Program-made: the position numbers and the translations under genes
The notes under the pieces: model-generated
What the model was told of the DNA's origin: nothing
Seen by the model: only the letters and a program-made list of their open reading frames with translations
The model's database searches: none
In this document: positions 27,348 to 36,256 of the stretch, in pieces
How positions within the stretch are numbered: position 1 is the stretch's first letter
How the letters are laid out: the number at the start of each line of letters is the position of its first letter
Source of the DNA: Lachnospiraceae bacterium
GTDB taxonomy: Bacteria > Bacillota > Clostridia > Lachnospirales > Lachnospiraceae
DNA length: 64,000 nucleotides
Direction: 5' to 3'
Assembly: GCA_910574965.1 (NCBI GenBank)
Contig: CAJTDB010000011.1
Coordinates: forward strand, 96,536-160,535

Positions 27348-29498
27348 TTACACTTCTTTCTTCTCTATCCGCGTCCTCATCAAATACCACAGTGCTCCCG
27401 TAATACACACTGACGAATAAGCGCCGCACACAATACCGACCATCAATGGAAGTGCAAACTCCTTAATCGAAGCCACTCCCAGCACAAAGAGTACTGCCAC
27501 CATGACAAACGTCGTCAATGACGTGTAAATACTCCTGGTCAGTGTCTGCGTGATACTTGCATTGACCACATCTTCCAGCGTATCCTTCCGCTTCATTTCC
27601 GTCAGATTTTCACGAATACGGTCAAAAATCACAATGGTTGCATTAATAGAATAACCTACGATAGTCAGCATACACGCAATAAACGTATTGCCCACCGATA
27701 CCCTTGCAACTGCATAGAACGCCAGCACCACCAGCACATCATGCACAAGCGCTGCCACTGCACTTGCCGCAAAGCGCACATCCTTAAACCGGACCCAGAT
27801 ATAGATCAGCATACAGATCGTAGCGATAATAACAGCTACAATGGCATCATTTTTCACTTCTTTGCTGATCGCCCCGCTGATGTTCTCTGCTGTAATCGTC
27901 GTTTCATCCACGCCAAATGTTTCCGCAAGCTTTGCATTCAGTGCCTCACGTCCAGCCAGATCCAGCTCCTTGGTCTTGATGATAACCTGAGTAGTTCCGG
28001 ACACCTTCTGAGTCTGAATATCATTGTCCCCTGTGATCTCTGCCACAACCGGAACCACTTTTGCATCAATATCCCCGATACTCATATCTTCCGGAAATTC
28101 CACTGTCGTAGATGTGCCGCCCTGAAATTCCAGACTGTACTCCAGTGCACCTTTTTTGGCTCCCGCATTCACGCCCATCAGAAGAAGACCGCCTGCAATC
28201 AGCACCAGAGAAACAAGAAAGCAAATCTTTTTCTTCCCAAGGAAATTCACAGTCTTTGTTTCCTTCGCTACGCCGTACAGTTTCACATCCTGCAGGCCAA
28301 GCGCATACAGCGCATACATCACCAGACGCGTCACAACAAGCGCCGTAAACATGGATACTACAATACCAAGCGCCAGTGTCTGCGCAAAGCCCTTTACACT
28401 TCCAGAACCTTTCAGCGCCAGCACCAAAGCCGCGATCAAAGTTGTGATATTACCATCCACAATGGCCGACAATGCCTTCTGAAAACCGATCTTCATGGAA
28501 GAGCGCACGGTCTTCCCGGTAGCCAGTTCCTCCCGGATACGGGCAAAGATAATTACATTGGCGTCCACTGCCATACCGATGGAAAGAATAATACCTGCAA
28601 TACCCGGAAGGGTCAGCGTCATATCAAATCCATTCAAAAGCCCAAGAACCAGCCCTACATAAGAAATCAGCGCAACGCCTGCCGCCAGTCCCATCAGCCG
28701 GTAAGCTGCGATCATAAACAAAAGGACAATGAGAAATCCTATGGCTCCTGCCGTCAGACTTGTAGCAATCGCCTCTTCTCCAAGCTTTGCTCCCACCACG
28801 TTAGAGCGCAGTTCCTGAAGTTCCAAAGACAGCGTACCAATCCGGATGGTCGATGCCAACTGATCTGCCTCTTCAAAGGTAAAATCACCGCTGATCTGTG
28901 CCTGTCCGCTGCCAATGGCTTCATTGACCATAGGCGCACTGATAACCTCATCATCATAGACAATGGCAATCTGCTTTCCGACGTTTGCCGCCGTTGCAGC
29001 GGCAAATTTTATAGAACCTTCTTCTGTCAGCGTCAGTTCCACTGCATATTCCCGCTCTCCGGTCAGTTCATCCGTACGGGAACCGGCCTGCGCATTTGCC
29101 ACATCTGTACCTTCCAGCACTACGGAACCATCCATGGTCTGAAACTGAAGAGAACCGGGCTTCCCAAGCTCTGCCAAGATGCTGTTGGCATCGGTCACAC
29201 CCGGAATCTCAATATTGATCCGGTCTGCTCCTTCCTGATAAACCTCTGCTTCCGTACTGTATGCCTCCACACGCTTCTGCAGCTTGTAGATGGTATCAGA
29301 CATATCTTCCGCGGACGGTGTCCCTTCGCCCACTGCTTCATATGTGATGCTCACGCCGCCTGCCAGATCCAGTCCCAGCCGGATGTTCTTTGCGGCTCCG
29401 CTCTTTTCCTCTCCCCAGCCCACGGCTGCAGTATACAGAAGAAGCCCCGTCAGCACTGCGGTCAGGACCAGCGTCAGCACTGCCCTATTTTTCTTCAT
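27348..29498 (-). CDS. secDF: Fused protein translocase subunit SecD/SecF
   Basis: The 716-residue membrane protein assists Sec export using the proton gradient. The SecD half shows LGLDLAGGVSITYE near the N-terminus, a periplasmic-type domain and GMAVDANVIIFARIREE. The SecF half begins near residue 425 with LEFQGGTSTTVEF and contains YSINATIVIFDRIREN. About 12 transmembrane helices are visible. ATG 29498 follows GAGGTGGAAAGCG and lies inside the end of scfB (14-bp overlap), so it is translated from the same message. Confidence 0.95.
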   Translation of the reverse strand: MKKNRAVLTLVLTAVLTGLLLYTAAVGWGEEKSGAAKNIRLGLDLAGGVSITYEAVGEGTPSAEDMSDTIYKLQKRVEAYSTEAEVYQEGADRINIEIPGVTDANSILAELGKPGSLQFQTMDGSVVLEGTDVANAQAGSRTDELTGEREYAVELTLTEEGSIKFAAATAANVGKQIAIVYDDEVISAPMVNEAIGSGQAQISGDFTFEEADQLASTIRIGTLSLELQELRSNVVGAKLGEEAIATSLTAGAIGFLIVLLFMIAAYRLMGLAAGVALISYVGLVLGLLNGFDMTLTLPGIAGIILSIGMAVDANVIIFARIREELATGKTVRSSMKIGFQKALSAIVDGNITTLIAALVLALKGSGSVKGFAQTLALGIVVSMFTALVVTRLVMYALYALGLQDVKLYGVAKETKTVNFLGKKKICFLVSLVLIAGGLLLMGVNAGAKKGALEYSLEFQGGTSTTVEFPEDMSIGDIDAKVVPVVAEITGDNDIQTQKVSGTTQVIIKTKELDLAGREALNAKLAETFGVDETTITAENISGAISKEVKNDAIVAVIIATICMLIYIWVRFKDVRFAASAVAALVHDVLVVLAFYAVARVSVGNTFIACMLTIVGYSINATIVIFDRIRENLTEMKRKDTLEDVVNASITQTLTRSIYTSLTTFVMVAVLFVLGVASIKEFALPLMVGIVCGAYSSVCITGALWYLMRTRIEKKEV

Positions 29499-30870
29499 CG
29501 CTTTCCACCTCATCTTTCTCTGCTTCGGCCGCTTTTATCATGATCGCACATTCTACGCGCTTTCTCTCCAGCTCACAACTGATATCATAAGTTTCATGAA
29601 TAGAACCGTGAAATTTATGTGCATTAGCTGCACACCCGCCGCTGCAGTAAAATTTTGCAAAACAGTCTCTGCATTTTTCCTTGGAGTATACATTGCAGTT
29701 TTTAAAAGTATCCCGGATATCCGGCCTTGTGATCCCTTCGTCCACATTTCCCATCCGGTATTTCTCATCCCCTACAAACTGATGACAGGGATACAGATCA
29801 CCCCAGGGCGTAACTGCCAGATACTCTGTCCCGGAACCGCATCCGGACAGCCGTTTGGCCACACATGGTCCTCCGGTCAGATCCAGCATAAAATGAAAGA
29901 ATGTAAATGCTTTCCCGGTGCGGTACCGACGCACCATCTCCGCCGCCAGCCGATCATATTCTGCAAACACTTCTGGCAGATCTTCTGCTCTTAAGGCATA
30001 TGTTTCCTCTTCTGTACCTACCACCGGCTCCACGGAGATCTGCTGAAAGCCCAAGTCCGCCAGATGCAGCACATCTTTGGAAAAATCCTTATTATGTCTC
30101 GTAAAGGTACCCCGGACATAGTACCGTTCCTGATTCCGGCTGTCTGCCAGCTTCTGAAATTTGGGAAGGATCCGGTCATAACTGCCCGCTCCATTGCGGA
30201 AAGGCCGCATATAGTCATGAACTTCCTTCCGTCCATCGATACTGAGCACCACATTGCTCATTTCCCGGTTGACAAACTCCTGCACTTCATCGTTTAAAAG
30301 AACACCGTTGGTCGTGAGGGTAAAACGGAAATTTTTCTGATGGAGCTTCTCCTGCTCTCTTCCGTAAGCAACCAGATCCTTTACTACCTGCCAGTTCAAA
30401 AGCGGCTCGCCGCCGAAAAAGTCAACTTCCAGATTCTTTCTGCTGCCGGAATTTGCAATCAGAAAATCAAGCGCTTTTTTTCCCACCTCATAGCTCATCA
30501 GCGCCCGGCGGCCATGATATTCTCCCTCCTCTGCAAAGCAATAGCGGCATGCCAGATTGCAGTCATGGGCAATGTGCAGACAGAGCGCTTTCACCACCGG
30601 CTTCTTTGCCTCCACAATCTCCTGGATATAATTTTCATAAATGTCTTCCGTATACAGCTTTCCTGCGTTTATAAGCTCTTCCAGATCTGCTGCCGCTTCC
30701 CGGATTTCCTCCTTTGGATACCGGTCTTTCAAAAGCGCTATGATCTCGGAAAGCTCCTTTTCCTTATAATAAGGAACCATCTCATAGACCAACTCGTCAA
30801 CCACATGAACCGAACCGCTGTTCACGTCCAGCAGAATATGATAACCATTATTTTTATACTGGTGAACCAT
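29485..30870 (-). CDS. scfB: SCIFF peptide maturase (radical SAM/SPASM)
   Basis: The 461-residue radical SAM enzyme forms Cys-to-Thr thioether crosslinks in the SCIFF peptide. An N-terminal peptide-recognition-like region is followed by the SAM cluster motif CNLACRYC (C104, C108, C111), FGGEPLLNW, and a Cys-rich SPASM region (CVAKRLSGCGSG, CHQF, NCNVYSKEKCRDCFAKFYCSGGC) for two auxiliary clusters. ATG 30870 follows AAAGGGGAACGA; an upstream ATG at 30894 has no site. scfA lies 86 bases upstream and secDF overlaps its end, the usual Clostridia order. Confidence 0.93.
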   Translation of the reverse strand: MVHQYKNNGYHILLDVNSGSVHVVDELVYEMVPYYKEKELSEIIALLKDRYPKEEIREAAADLEELINAGKLYTEDIYENYIQEIVEAKKPVVKALCLHIAHDCNLACRYCFAEEGEYHGRRALMSYEVGKKALDFLIANSGSRKNLEVDFFGGEPLLNWQVVKDLVAYGREQEKLHQKNFRFTLTTNGVLLNDEVQEFVNREMSNVVLSIDGRKEVHDYMRPFRNGAGSYDRILPKFQKLADSRNQERYYVRGTFTRHNKDFSKDVLHLADLGFQQISVEPVVGTEEETYALRAEDLPEVFAEYDRLAAEMVRRYRTGKAFTFFHFMLDLTGGPCVAKRLSGCGSGTEYLAVTPWGDLYPCHQFVGDEKYRMGNVDEGITRPDIRDTFKNCNVYSKEKCRDCFAKFYCSGGCAANAHKFHGSIHETYDISCELERKRVECAIMIKAAEAEKDEVESDEEK

Positions 30871-30956
30871 TCGTTCCCCTTTCTCATCTTTCATGAAAAT
30901 AAGCAGCGACGCTGCCGCTGCTCATGATCTTCGCCTATATTCCGACGTCCGGAATT

Positions 30957-31100
30957 CTACCTGTTGTTCTCGCAGCTCTGATTTCCTACGGTGCAGGAAG
31001 TCTTGCATGCGGACTGGCAGGATGTCTGGCACTCGCCGCATCCGCCTTTCTTCATAGTATTCTGTAAGGTCTGCGTATTTAAAGTCTTAATGTGTTTCAT
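30957..31100 (-). CDS. scfA: SCIFF ribosomal peptide precursor (six Cys in forty-five)
   Basis: A 47-residue precursor with leader MKHIKTLNTQTLQNTMKKGG and a core carrying exactly six cysteines (C21, C24, C28, C32, C36, C43) among Thr and Ser. This is the hallmark of the SCIFF family, nearly universal in Clostridia and matured by ScfB. ATG 31100 follows AAGGAGGAAAACG; the 18 codons open upstream have no site. A strong promoter lies 43 bases upstream. Its physiological role is not established. Confidence 0.93.
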   Translation of the reverse strand: MKHIKTLNTQTLQNTMKKGGCGECQTSCQSACKTSCTVGNQSCENNR

Positions 31101-31142
31101 CGTTTTCCTCCTTATTCTTCTGGTCTTACACGAATTGCACAT

Positions 31143-31171
31143 AGTATAGCACACACAATGAAAAATGAAAA
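31143..31171 (-). promoter_or_regulatory. Extended -10 promoter for scfA-scfB-secDF
   Basis: On the minus strand TTTTCA (31171-31166), a 17-base spacer and TATACT (31148-31143) preceded by TGC form an extended -10 promoter about 40 bases before the scfA ATG. An AT-rich tract lies just upstream. Confidence 0.65.
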
Positions 31172-31197
31172 GAGTTTTTTCAGTGTTATTTGCAGCG

Positions 31198-32139
31198 TTA
31201 TTTTCCCTGATCCCGTACTATCGGCGGGATTTGGGAGAGCAGATTGTCCACATCTTCGAACATGGCACTCTTTGTGGTGCCCAGATGACTGGCATTGCGA
31301 ATATGATTTACCACTTCCTGATACTGTACACGAATTTTCTCAAAAAATCCCCGCAGCACCTGAAGTGCTCTTCGGGAATCATCAATCACACTGGAAATAT
31401 CCGTCTGTACCTGCACCGCACCGCCTGCTGCCTGCGTAATACTCTCAAACATGGCACTGGTTTTCTGCACCTTCTCCATATTATGGCCCAGCGCTTCCCT
31501 GGAAGTATAGATATTGGCATTTAGTTCATTTGTGCCATGCTCCACTTCATGGATGCCCTGATCTACATCTTTGGCCAGAAACTTAATCTCGTCTGCCAGT
31601 TTCTTCACTTCTGAAGCCACCACGGCAAACCCTTTTCCCTTCTCTCCGGCCCTTGCAGCCTCAATGGAGGCATTGATGGCAAGAATATTGGTCTGATCGG
31701 CTATCGATACAATGCTCTTCATGCACTGCCGAATTTTCTCCACCGAAACTTTCAGTTCTTCAAAAGTGCTTTCCATCTGGTCAAAGCAGCCTTCCACCTG
31801 TCTGGAATTGCTTTTCAGTCCTTCTACTTCCTCCTGTGCCTGAACGACAGACGCCCGAATCTCTTCCTCTACGCCCTCAAAACGTCCGGATACCTCATTG
31901 ATACTCGAAAAAGTATTCTCAAATTCCTGCAGTTTCATCTGGAAATTTACCGCTTCTTTCAGCACGCCGTCAAAGGAACTGCCTATCAGTCCCAATTCCC
32001 GCAGCGAATCCACTTCTTTTCGAAGCAGATCCTTTTGATAATCTTTTAACACATTTGTCACATACAGCACCGGATATAAATCTTTCGCCTCTGCCGGTAT
32101 TCCATATGCATCCTTCCGGTCCTTTTTCTGAAACAGCAC
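31198..32139 (-). CDS. Soluble methyl-accepting chemotaxis-type signalling protein
   Basis: A 313-residue coiled-coil protein without membrane segment or signal peptide. The MCP signalling hairpin tip is clear: [41 protein letters not shown] (about 145-185). The N-terminal 80 residues have no recognised ligand domain. The start is GTG 32139, after GGGGGAG. It lies 15 bases after the FIST-domain gene, so the FIST protein is its likely sensory partner. No che genes are in the window, so its output may be through a distant CheA/CheW or non-chemotactic. Confidence 0.85.
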   Translation of the reverse strand: MLFQKKDRKDAYGIPAEAKDLYPVLYVTNVLKDYQKDLLRKEVDSLRELGLIGSSFDGVLKEAVNFQMKLQEFENTFSSINEVSGRFEGVEEEIRASVVQAQEEVEGLKSNSRQVEGCFDQMESTFEELKVSVEKIRQCMKSIVSIADQTNILAINASIEAARAGEKGKGFAVVASEVKKLADEIKFLAKDVDQGIHEVEHGTNELNANIYTSREALGHNMEKVQKTSAMFESITQAAGGAVQVQTDISSVIDDSRRALQVLRGFFEKIRVQYQEVVNHIRNASHLGTTKSAMFEDVDNLLSQIPPIVRDQGK

Positions 32140-32154
32140 GTTCTCTCTCCCCCT

Positions 32155-33210
32155 TTACTCAAATACTACGCATGTCATGGATTGATTCACGAACCGGTTA
32201 TTATAGTGCTCTCCATATCCTACGAAGCCGGCATGACTTCCAAGGGCTCCCATTTCTCTTAAATACTCATCCATATAATGATGTTCACTGAACAGTTTAT
32301 AGCGGAACAGACAATTTACAGAGAATACGGCGGACCGTTTGGGAAATTCTTTTTTAATCGTATCAATGGTTTCTTTTACGATGGCCTTGAAATCTCCAAG
32401 CTCCAGAAGAACCAGCACGTCAGAGTCATTGACCTGGCGGAAACATGCCAGGGCGCTGCCGTTTACTTCCTTGATGGAAATGATGCACACATCATCTCCG
32501 TTCAGCTTTCCAAATGGATTTTTAAAAGTCTGTGTAGAGATCTGCTGCTCTGTTACATGAAGAATATTCTGATATACCTGCCTTGCCGGCTGTCCGTTCA
32601 GAGAACCAAGTATGTACTTTGCCTTATCCGTACCGGAAGCGATAAAACGGTAATCCCCCATCTGGTGATAGATGTTTTCCTTATAGGTTTTTACTCTTCC
32701 GTTAAGATTTTTAACCAGTGCATAAGCTACTGCATCTTCATAGATTCTTCCGTTGGCGGATACTTTCCCGCCGTCGCCCGTACCGCCCACCAAAGAGATG
32801 CTTCTCTGTTTCAGTGCCGTATGCATGGTTGTCAATACACAGGCATCATTCCCGGAACAGAGGTCGATACATACAGTATCTTTTTGCGTACCATCCACTT
32901 TTTTTATATCTTCTTCCAGACGCCGGATATACCGCACCGGCATCACGGACACCTGCTCAAGTACATTGGCCGTCGCACGGACTCCATCCAGAAATGCGAC
33001 TACACTGACGCCGCGCTCCGTCACGTGGGTGTCATAACTCATCCCGATACAGCCAATACTGGGCACTCCGGGATAGAGCACCTCCAGTTCCTTTACATGT
33101 GCGTCAAACTGCCCATCATTGGAAAAAAGCATGATAAGCTGCGGGTGGCCAAGCCCCTGCACAGCCTCTTTCAGATTCCCATGACGGCTGGTGCCAAAAA
33201 ACTGCCTCAC
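32155..33210 (-). CDS. FIST-domain sensory protein
   Basis: The 351-residue cytoplasmic protein has FIST_N (about 20-200; PSIGCIGMSYDTHV, LVGGTGDGGK) followed by FIST_C (about 215-340; DDVCIISIKEVNGS, FVGYGEHY). FIST domains are predicted small-ligand, possibly amino-acid, sensors found with chemoreceptors, kinases and cyclic-di-GMP enzymes. The start is GTG 33210 after AAGGAGTGGCGCA. It is co-transcribed with the soluble chemoreceptor gene, suggesting a two-protein sensory unit. Confidence 0.85.
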   Translation of the reverse strand: MRQFFGTSRHGNLKEAVQGLGHPQLIMLFSNDGQFDAHVKELEVLYPGVPSIGCIGMSYDTHVTERGVSVVAFLDGVRATANVLEQVSVMPVRYIRRLEEDIKKVDGTQKDTVCIDLCSGNDACVLTTMHTALKQRSISLVGGTGDGGKVSANGRIYEDAVAYALVKNLNGRVKTYKENIYHQMGDYRFIASGTDKAKYILGSLNGQPARQVYQNILHVTEQQISTQTFKNPFGKLNGDDVCIISIKEVNGSALACFRQVNDSDVLVLLELGDFKAIVKETIDTIKKEFPKRSAVFSVNCLFRYKLFSEHHYMDEYLREMGALGSHAGFVGYGEHYNNRFVNQSMTCVVFE

Positions 33211-33280
33211 TGCGCCACTCCTTTCTTTTGTGGTTTTATTCTGAAATTTAGTACATTATACCGGATAAACAGGCAGTACG

Positions 33281-33784
33281 TCAATAGCGCGCAGGCATTG
33301 TTCCGGCACAGTCTGAAGCTTCTCCTGTCAGAATCTCCAGCCCGTGCTCCAGAGCGGGCATGATGTATTCCAGACTTTCCCGCACCGCTTTGGGACTTCC
33401 GGGAAGGTTAATGATCAGCGTACTCTTCCGGATTCCTGCAGCCGCACGGCTTAGCATAGCTCTCGGTGTAATCGTCATGCTGTATGCGCGTATGGCTTCC
33501 GGGATTCCCGGCACAGCCCGTTCTGTAATATCCGTCGTAGCCTCCGGCATACAGTCACGGGGGGAAAATCCCGTCCCTCCGGTCGTCAGAAGCAGTTCCG
33601 CCATATGCTCGTCCGCAATACGCGCCATCTCCTGAGAGAGCATCTCTCGGTCATCCGGAAGCAGAACGGTATATACGACCTCATATCCGTATTTCTCCAG
33701 GATCTCTTTGATTGCCGGACCGCTCAGATCTTCTCTTTGTCCTTTGTATCCCGAATCACTGGATGTCAGAATCGCAGCTCTCAT
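33281..33784 (-). CDS. Molybdopterin adenylyltransferase-type protein (MogA/MoaB family)
   Basis: A 167-residue MoCF-biosynthesis fold protein: AAILTSSDSG at the start, the binding loop LLLTTGGTGFSPRD, and LPGSPKAVRE near the end. The family adenylylates molybdopterin before metal insertion. ATG 33784 follows GGAGGTGTAAA and is one base after the MOSC stop; a longer open frame upstream lies inside the MOSC gene and is not real. It belongs to a split molybdenum-cofactor locus with the MOSC gene, moaA and moaC. Confidence 0.88.
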   Translation of the reverse strand: MRAAILTSSDSGYKGQREDLSGPAIKEILEKYGYEVVYTVLLPDDREMLSQEMARIADEHMAELLLTTGGTGFSPRDCMPEATTDITERAVPGIPEAIRAYSMTITPRAMLSRAAAGIRKSTLIINLPGSPKAVRESLEYIMPALEHGLEILTGEASDCAGTMPARY

Positions 33785-33785
33785 T

Positions 33786-34220
33786 TTACACCTCCATGAT
33801 CTCAATGGTATCGCCTTCTGTAATCGTTCCCCCATGAAGCACCCGTGTAAAAATACCCTCTCTCGGCATAATGCAGTCGCCCATGATCTTAAAAATCTCA
33901 CAGCCGCTATGGCACTGTTTGCCGATCTGCGTCACTTCCAGAATCACATCATTGCAGACAAGCTTGGTTCCTACGGGAAGGGTTTTGCAGTCAATTCCCT
34001 CCACGATGAGATTTTCGCCGAATGCCCCTTCCTGCACGGGAGCTCCTTTTGCCTTAAATGCCTCAATCTTCTCATAGGATAAAAGACTTACCTGCCGATG
34101 CCACTTCCCTGCATGTGCATCGTTTTCCAATCCAAAATTTTCAATCACCTTCGCCGAATGTACATTGACTTTCTGCGTCCCCTTTTTTTCGCTGATATTT
34201 ACAGCTATGATCTTCCCCAT
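33786..34220 (-). CDS. MOSC-domain protein
   Basis: The 144-residue single-domain MOSC protein shows NFGLENDAHAGKWHRQVSLLS, FGENLIVEGID, GTKLVCNDVILEVTQIGKQCH and a conserved Cys (HSGCEIF). MOSC domains bind or transfer sulphur in molybdenum-cofactor metabolism; stand-alone forms usually sit with MogA as here. ATG 34220 follows GGAGGAATACAA. It is coupled to the MogA-like gene one base downstream. Confidence 0.9.
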   Translation of the reverse strand: MGKIIAVNISEKKGTQKVNVHSAKVIENFGLENDAHAGKWHRQVSLLSYEKIEAFKAKGAPVQEGAFGENLIVEGIDCKTLPVGTKLVCNDVILEVTQIGKQCHSGCEIFKIMGDCIMPREGIFTRVLHGGTITEGDTIEIMEV

Positions 34221-34258
34221 TTGTATTCCTCCGATTTTCTGATGAATTCCCACCAAAT

Positions 34259-34363
34259 ATTTTACTATGAATTATGGAAATCTGCAAGCATTGCAGCAAA
34301 AAGCAGAACCTTTTGTGATCCGCCGCTGCATTAGCTGCGGCAGCATCCAGCCTCTCTAAGAAC
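34259..34363. repeat. 105-bp direct repeat, copy A
   Basis: Identical to 34677-34781 over all 105 bases (offset 418). It contains an internal palindrome-rich part (GCCGCTGCATTAGCTGCGGC). Copy A begins just past the MOSC start region and ends exactly where the AT-rich insertion begins. Confidence 0.95.
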
Positions 34364-34676
34364 GGGTCTTTGACAGTTAAATTTATAATAATGCCATTAA
34401 ACCCCTTATAATATCTATGTTTTCTTCGTCAAGCATTTTGTTTCCTTGTATAGTAATGTCTGTAATCTCTTGATATTTTCCTGATATAGACGTAAAATAC
34501 TCATATATATACCGACATGAAGGCTTTATCCCCTAACTCTGCATAATATCAGGGGTTCGCAAAAATTTTCAGAATTGAAAAAATTACTATATATTAAAAC
34601 TTGGGCTGAAACTGCTACAATGCTTATAAATCATGCGTTGCAGCAGTTTTATTTTTTTTAAAGTGTCAAAGACGGG
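34364..34676. mobile_element. Small non-coding insertion (MITE-like) with terminal inverted repeats
   Basis: A 313-bp AT-rich segment between the two 105-bp repeats. Its left end GGGTCTTTGACAGTTAAA and the complement of its right end CCCGTCTTTGACACTTTAAA share GTCTTTGACA and adjoining bases. It has no significant open frame. Near the right end AAACTGCTACAATGC pairs with GCGTTGCAGCAGTTT followed by a T tract. It looks like an insertion-sequence derivative; the ends recall ISL3-type termini, but that is a guess. A 105-bp target duplication is not typical, so a rearrangement is probably involved. Confidence 0.55.
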
Positions 34677-34834
34677 ATTTTACTATGAATTATGGAAATC
34701 TGCAAGCATTGCAGCAAAAAGCAGAACCTTTTGTGATCCGCCGCTGCATTAGCTGCGGCAGCATCCAGCCTCTCTAAGAACTCCGGCTTTTTTACACCGA
34801 ACTCCTGAATGGTCTTCGGCAGCAAAGTCCCCAT
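34661..34834 (-). pseudogene. Possible fragment of an iron-type alcohol dehydrogenase
   Basis: The minus-strand frame from ATG 34834 reads LPKTIQEFGVKKPEFLERL-DAAANAAA, which resembles the C-terminal helices of iron-containing alcohol dehydrogenases (pattern LP-TI-E-G-----F---LD--A--A). It then loses similarity, runs through copy B of the direct repeat and into the insertion. There is no ribosome site. I read it as gene debris; the assignment is weak. Confidence 0.3.
34677..34781. repeat. 105-bp direct repeat, copy B
   Basis: Exact copy of 34259-34363. Copy B continues rightwards into the alcohol-dehydrogenase-like fragment, whereas copy A does not, so B is probably the original and A the duplicate. 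Confidence 0.95.
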
Positions 34835-34852
34835 TTAAAATAAATGTATTTG

Positions 34853-34898
34853 CCCGGCCTTGAAATTTGATACAAATTATTCCGCTGCCGGGTTCTTT
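34853..34898. terminator. Terminator-like hairpin before moaA
   Basis: CCCGGC (34853-34858) can pair with GCCGGG (34887-34892) across a 28-base loop, followed by TTCTTTT. No complete gene precedes it on the plus strand, so it may be left from a lost gene. The remaining 34899-35060 is AT-rich and holds no gene. Confidence 0.35.
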
Positions 34899-35066
34899 TG
34901 GCATATCCTTTTTTCTGCACATTGCAAACAGCGAATTTGGTTATTTATTATATTGTTTTCAGAACAATAAACTGTTATTTGTTTATTTTTATGAAAATTT
35001 ACAGAGGCTTTTTGTTTTTTTCTTTATTTTTATCCCAAAATTGTTTCATTATTTTTCGTTTTTTGA

Positions 35067-35072
35067 TATACT
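35067..35072 (+). promoter_or_regulatory. Likely -10 box for moaA
   Basis: TATACT preceded by TTGA in a T-rich tract, 32 bases before the moaA ATG. The -35 is weak (TTTCAT at about 17 bases). Confidence 0.4.
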
Positions 35073-35104
35073 ACTAACAAACACATGAAAGAGGTACATC
35101 AGCC

Positions 35105-36079
35105 ATGAAGGATTCCCATAACAGAGTCATCGATTACATACGTATCTCCATTACAGACCGCTGCAATCTCCGCTGCCGGTACTGTATGCCTGAAGATATC
35201 CCATCCATCTCCCATGACGAGATCATGCGGTTTGAAAGTATTCTGCGCATCTGCCGTCTCGCCGGCAGTCTGGGAATCCGCAAATTTAAAGTTACGGGCG
35301 GAGAGCCGCTTGTGCGCAAAGGCTGTCTGCCCTTTCTAAAAGAGTTAAAGGCTCTGCCGGATACCGAACAGGTAACGCTGACGACCAACGGCGTACTTCT
35401 AAAAGACTGCCTGCCAACGCTGAAAGAGATCGGAATCGACGGTGTAAACGTCAGCCTGGATACGCTGAACCCGGATACTTTTTTCAGAATCACAAGACGT
35501 CCGGACTTTTCCCAGGTGATCGACAGTATACTTTCCTGCCAGGCGGCCGGTATTCGAACCAAAGTCAATACCGTTTTGCTCCAGGGTGTCAATGACGGAG
35601 AATTTTTTGATCTGGTTCATCTGGCCAGGGATTATCCGCTGGATGTCCGCTTTATTGAGATCATGCCCATCGGCTGCGGACGGCAGTACCGGGGCTATAA
35701 CAAGGATTCCCTGCTTCCGCTTCTCGTTTCCAAATATCCGGACTATGAGTATTCCAACGAGACAAGAGGCAACGGGCCGGCTGTCTATATCACGATTCCC
35801 GGATTCCAGGGATACATCGGATTTATTGACGCTATCCACGGAAAGTTCTGTCATCAGTGCAACCGCGTCCGCCTGACGTCCGACGGTCTTTTGAAACCCT
35901 GTCTCTACTATAACAGCGGCACCAATCTAAAAGAGCTTATCAGAAATCAGGCAGACGACGAACAGCTCTTATCTGCTATAAAAAATGCCATCTATCACAA
36001 GCCAACCGAACATCAGTTCTTCCACACTGCTTTAGAAGGACCGGAAGAACTGAGAAAAATGTCGCAGATCGGCGGATAA
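35105..36079 (+). CDS. moaA: GTP 3',8-cyclase
   Basis: The 324-residue radical SAM enzyme starts molybdenum-cofactor synthesis by converting GTP to 3',8-cyclo-H2GTP. The N-terminal cluster motif is CNLRCRYC after ISITDR; the second cluster has CHQCNRVRLTSDGLLKPC near residue 255. Conserved VTGGEPL and DGVNVSLDTL are present. The usual C-terminal GG tail is kept as the final QIGG. ATG 35105 follows GAGGTACATCAGCC. It is transcribed toward moaC, which is on the other strand. Confidence 0.96.
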   Translation: MKDSHNRVIDYIRISITDRCNLRCRYCMPEDIPSISHDEIMRFESILRICRLAGSLGIRKFKVTGGEPLVRKGCLPFLKELKALPDTEQVTLTTNGVLLKDCLPTLKEIGIDGVNVSLDTLNPDTFFRITRRPDFSQVIDSILSCQAAGIRTKVNTVLLQGVNDGEFFDLVHLARDYPLDVRFIEIMPIGCGRQYRGYNKDSLLPLLVSKYPDYEYSNETRGNGPAVYITIPGFQGYIGFIDAIHGKFCHQCNRVRLTSDGLLKPCLYYNSGTNLKELIRNQADDEQLLSAIKNAIYHKPTEHQFFHTALEGPEELRKMSQIGG

Positions 36080-36256
36080 CACCGGAAAAAGGGATGCATA
36101 CCGGCACTGTTTTTCAAAAGACTGCTCTTTCGGTCCTCTGTAAGCGGACAGATGTCCAAGAGAAGTCTTGTTCCTGCTCCCCGCTACCGGTTGACAAAGC
36201 GGCAGCGCTTCCGTTCCTCAATGTCCCGGCTGTATAACGAAACACCTTCCTGACTT

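Noticed and set aside
27741..29543. 600-residue plus-strand open frame across secDF
   Set aside because: It is antisense to a fully conserved secDF, rich in Cys, His and Arg, lacks a ribosome site and family motifs; it arises from codon composition.
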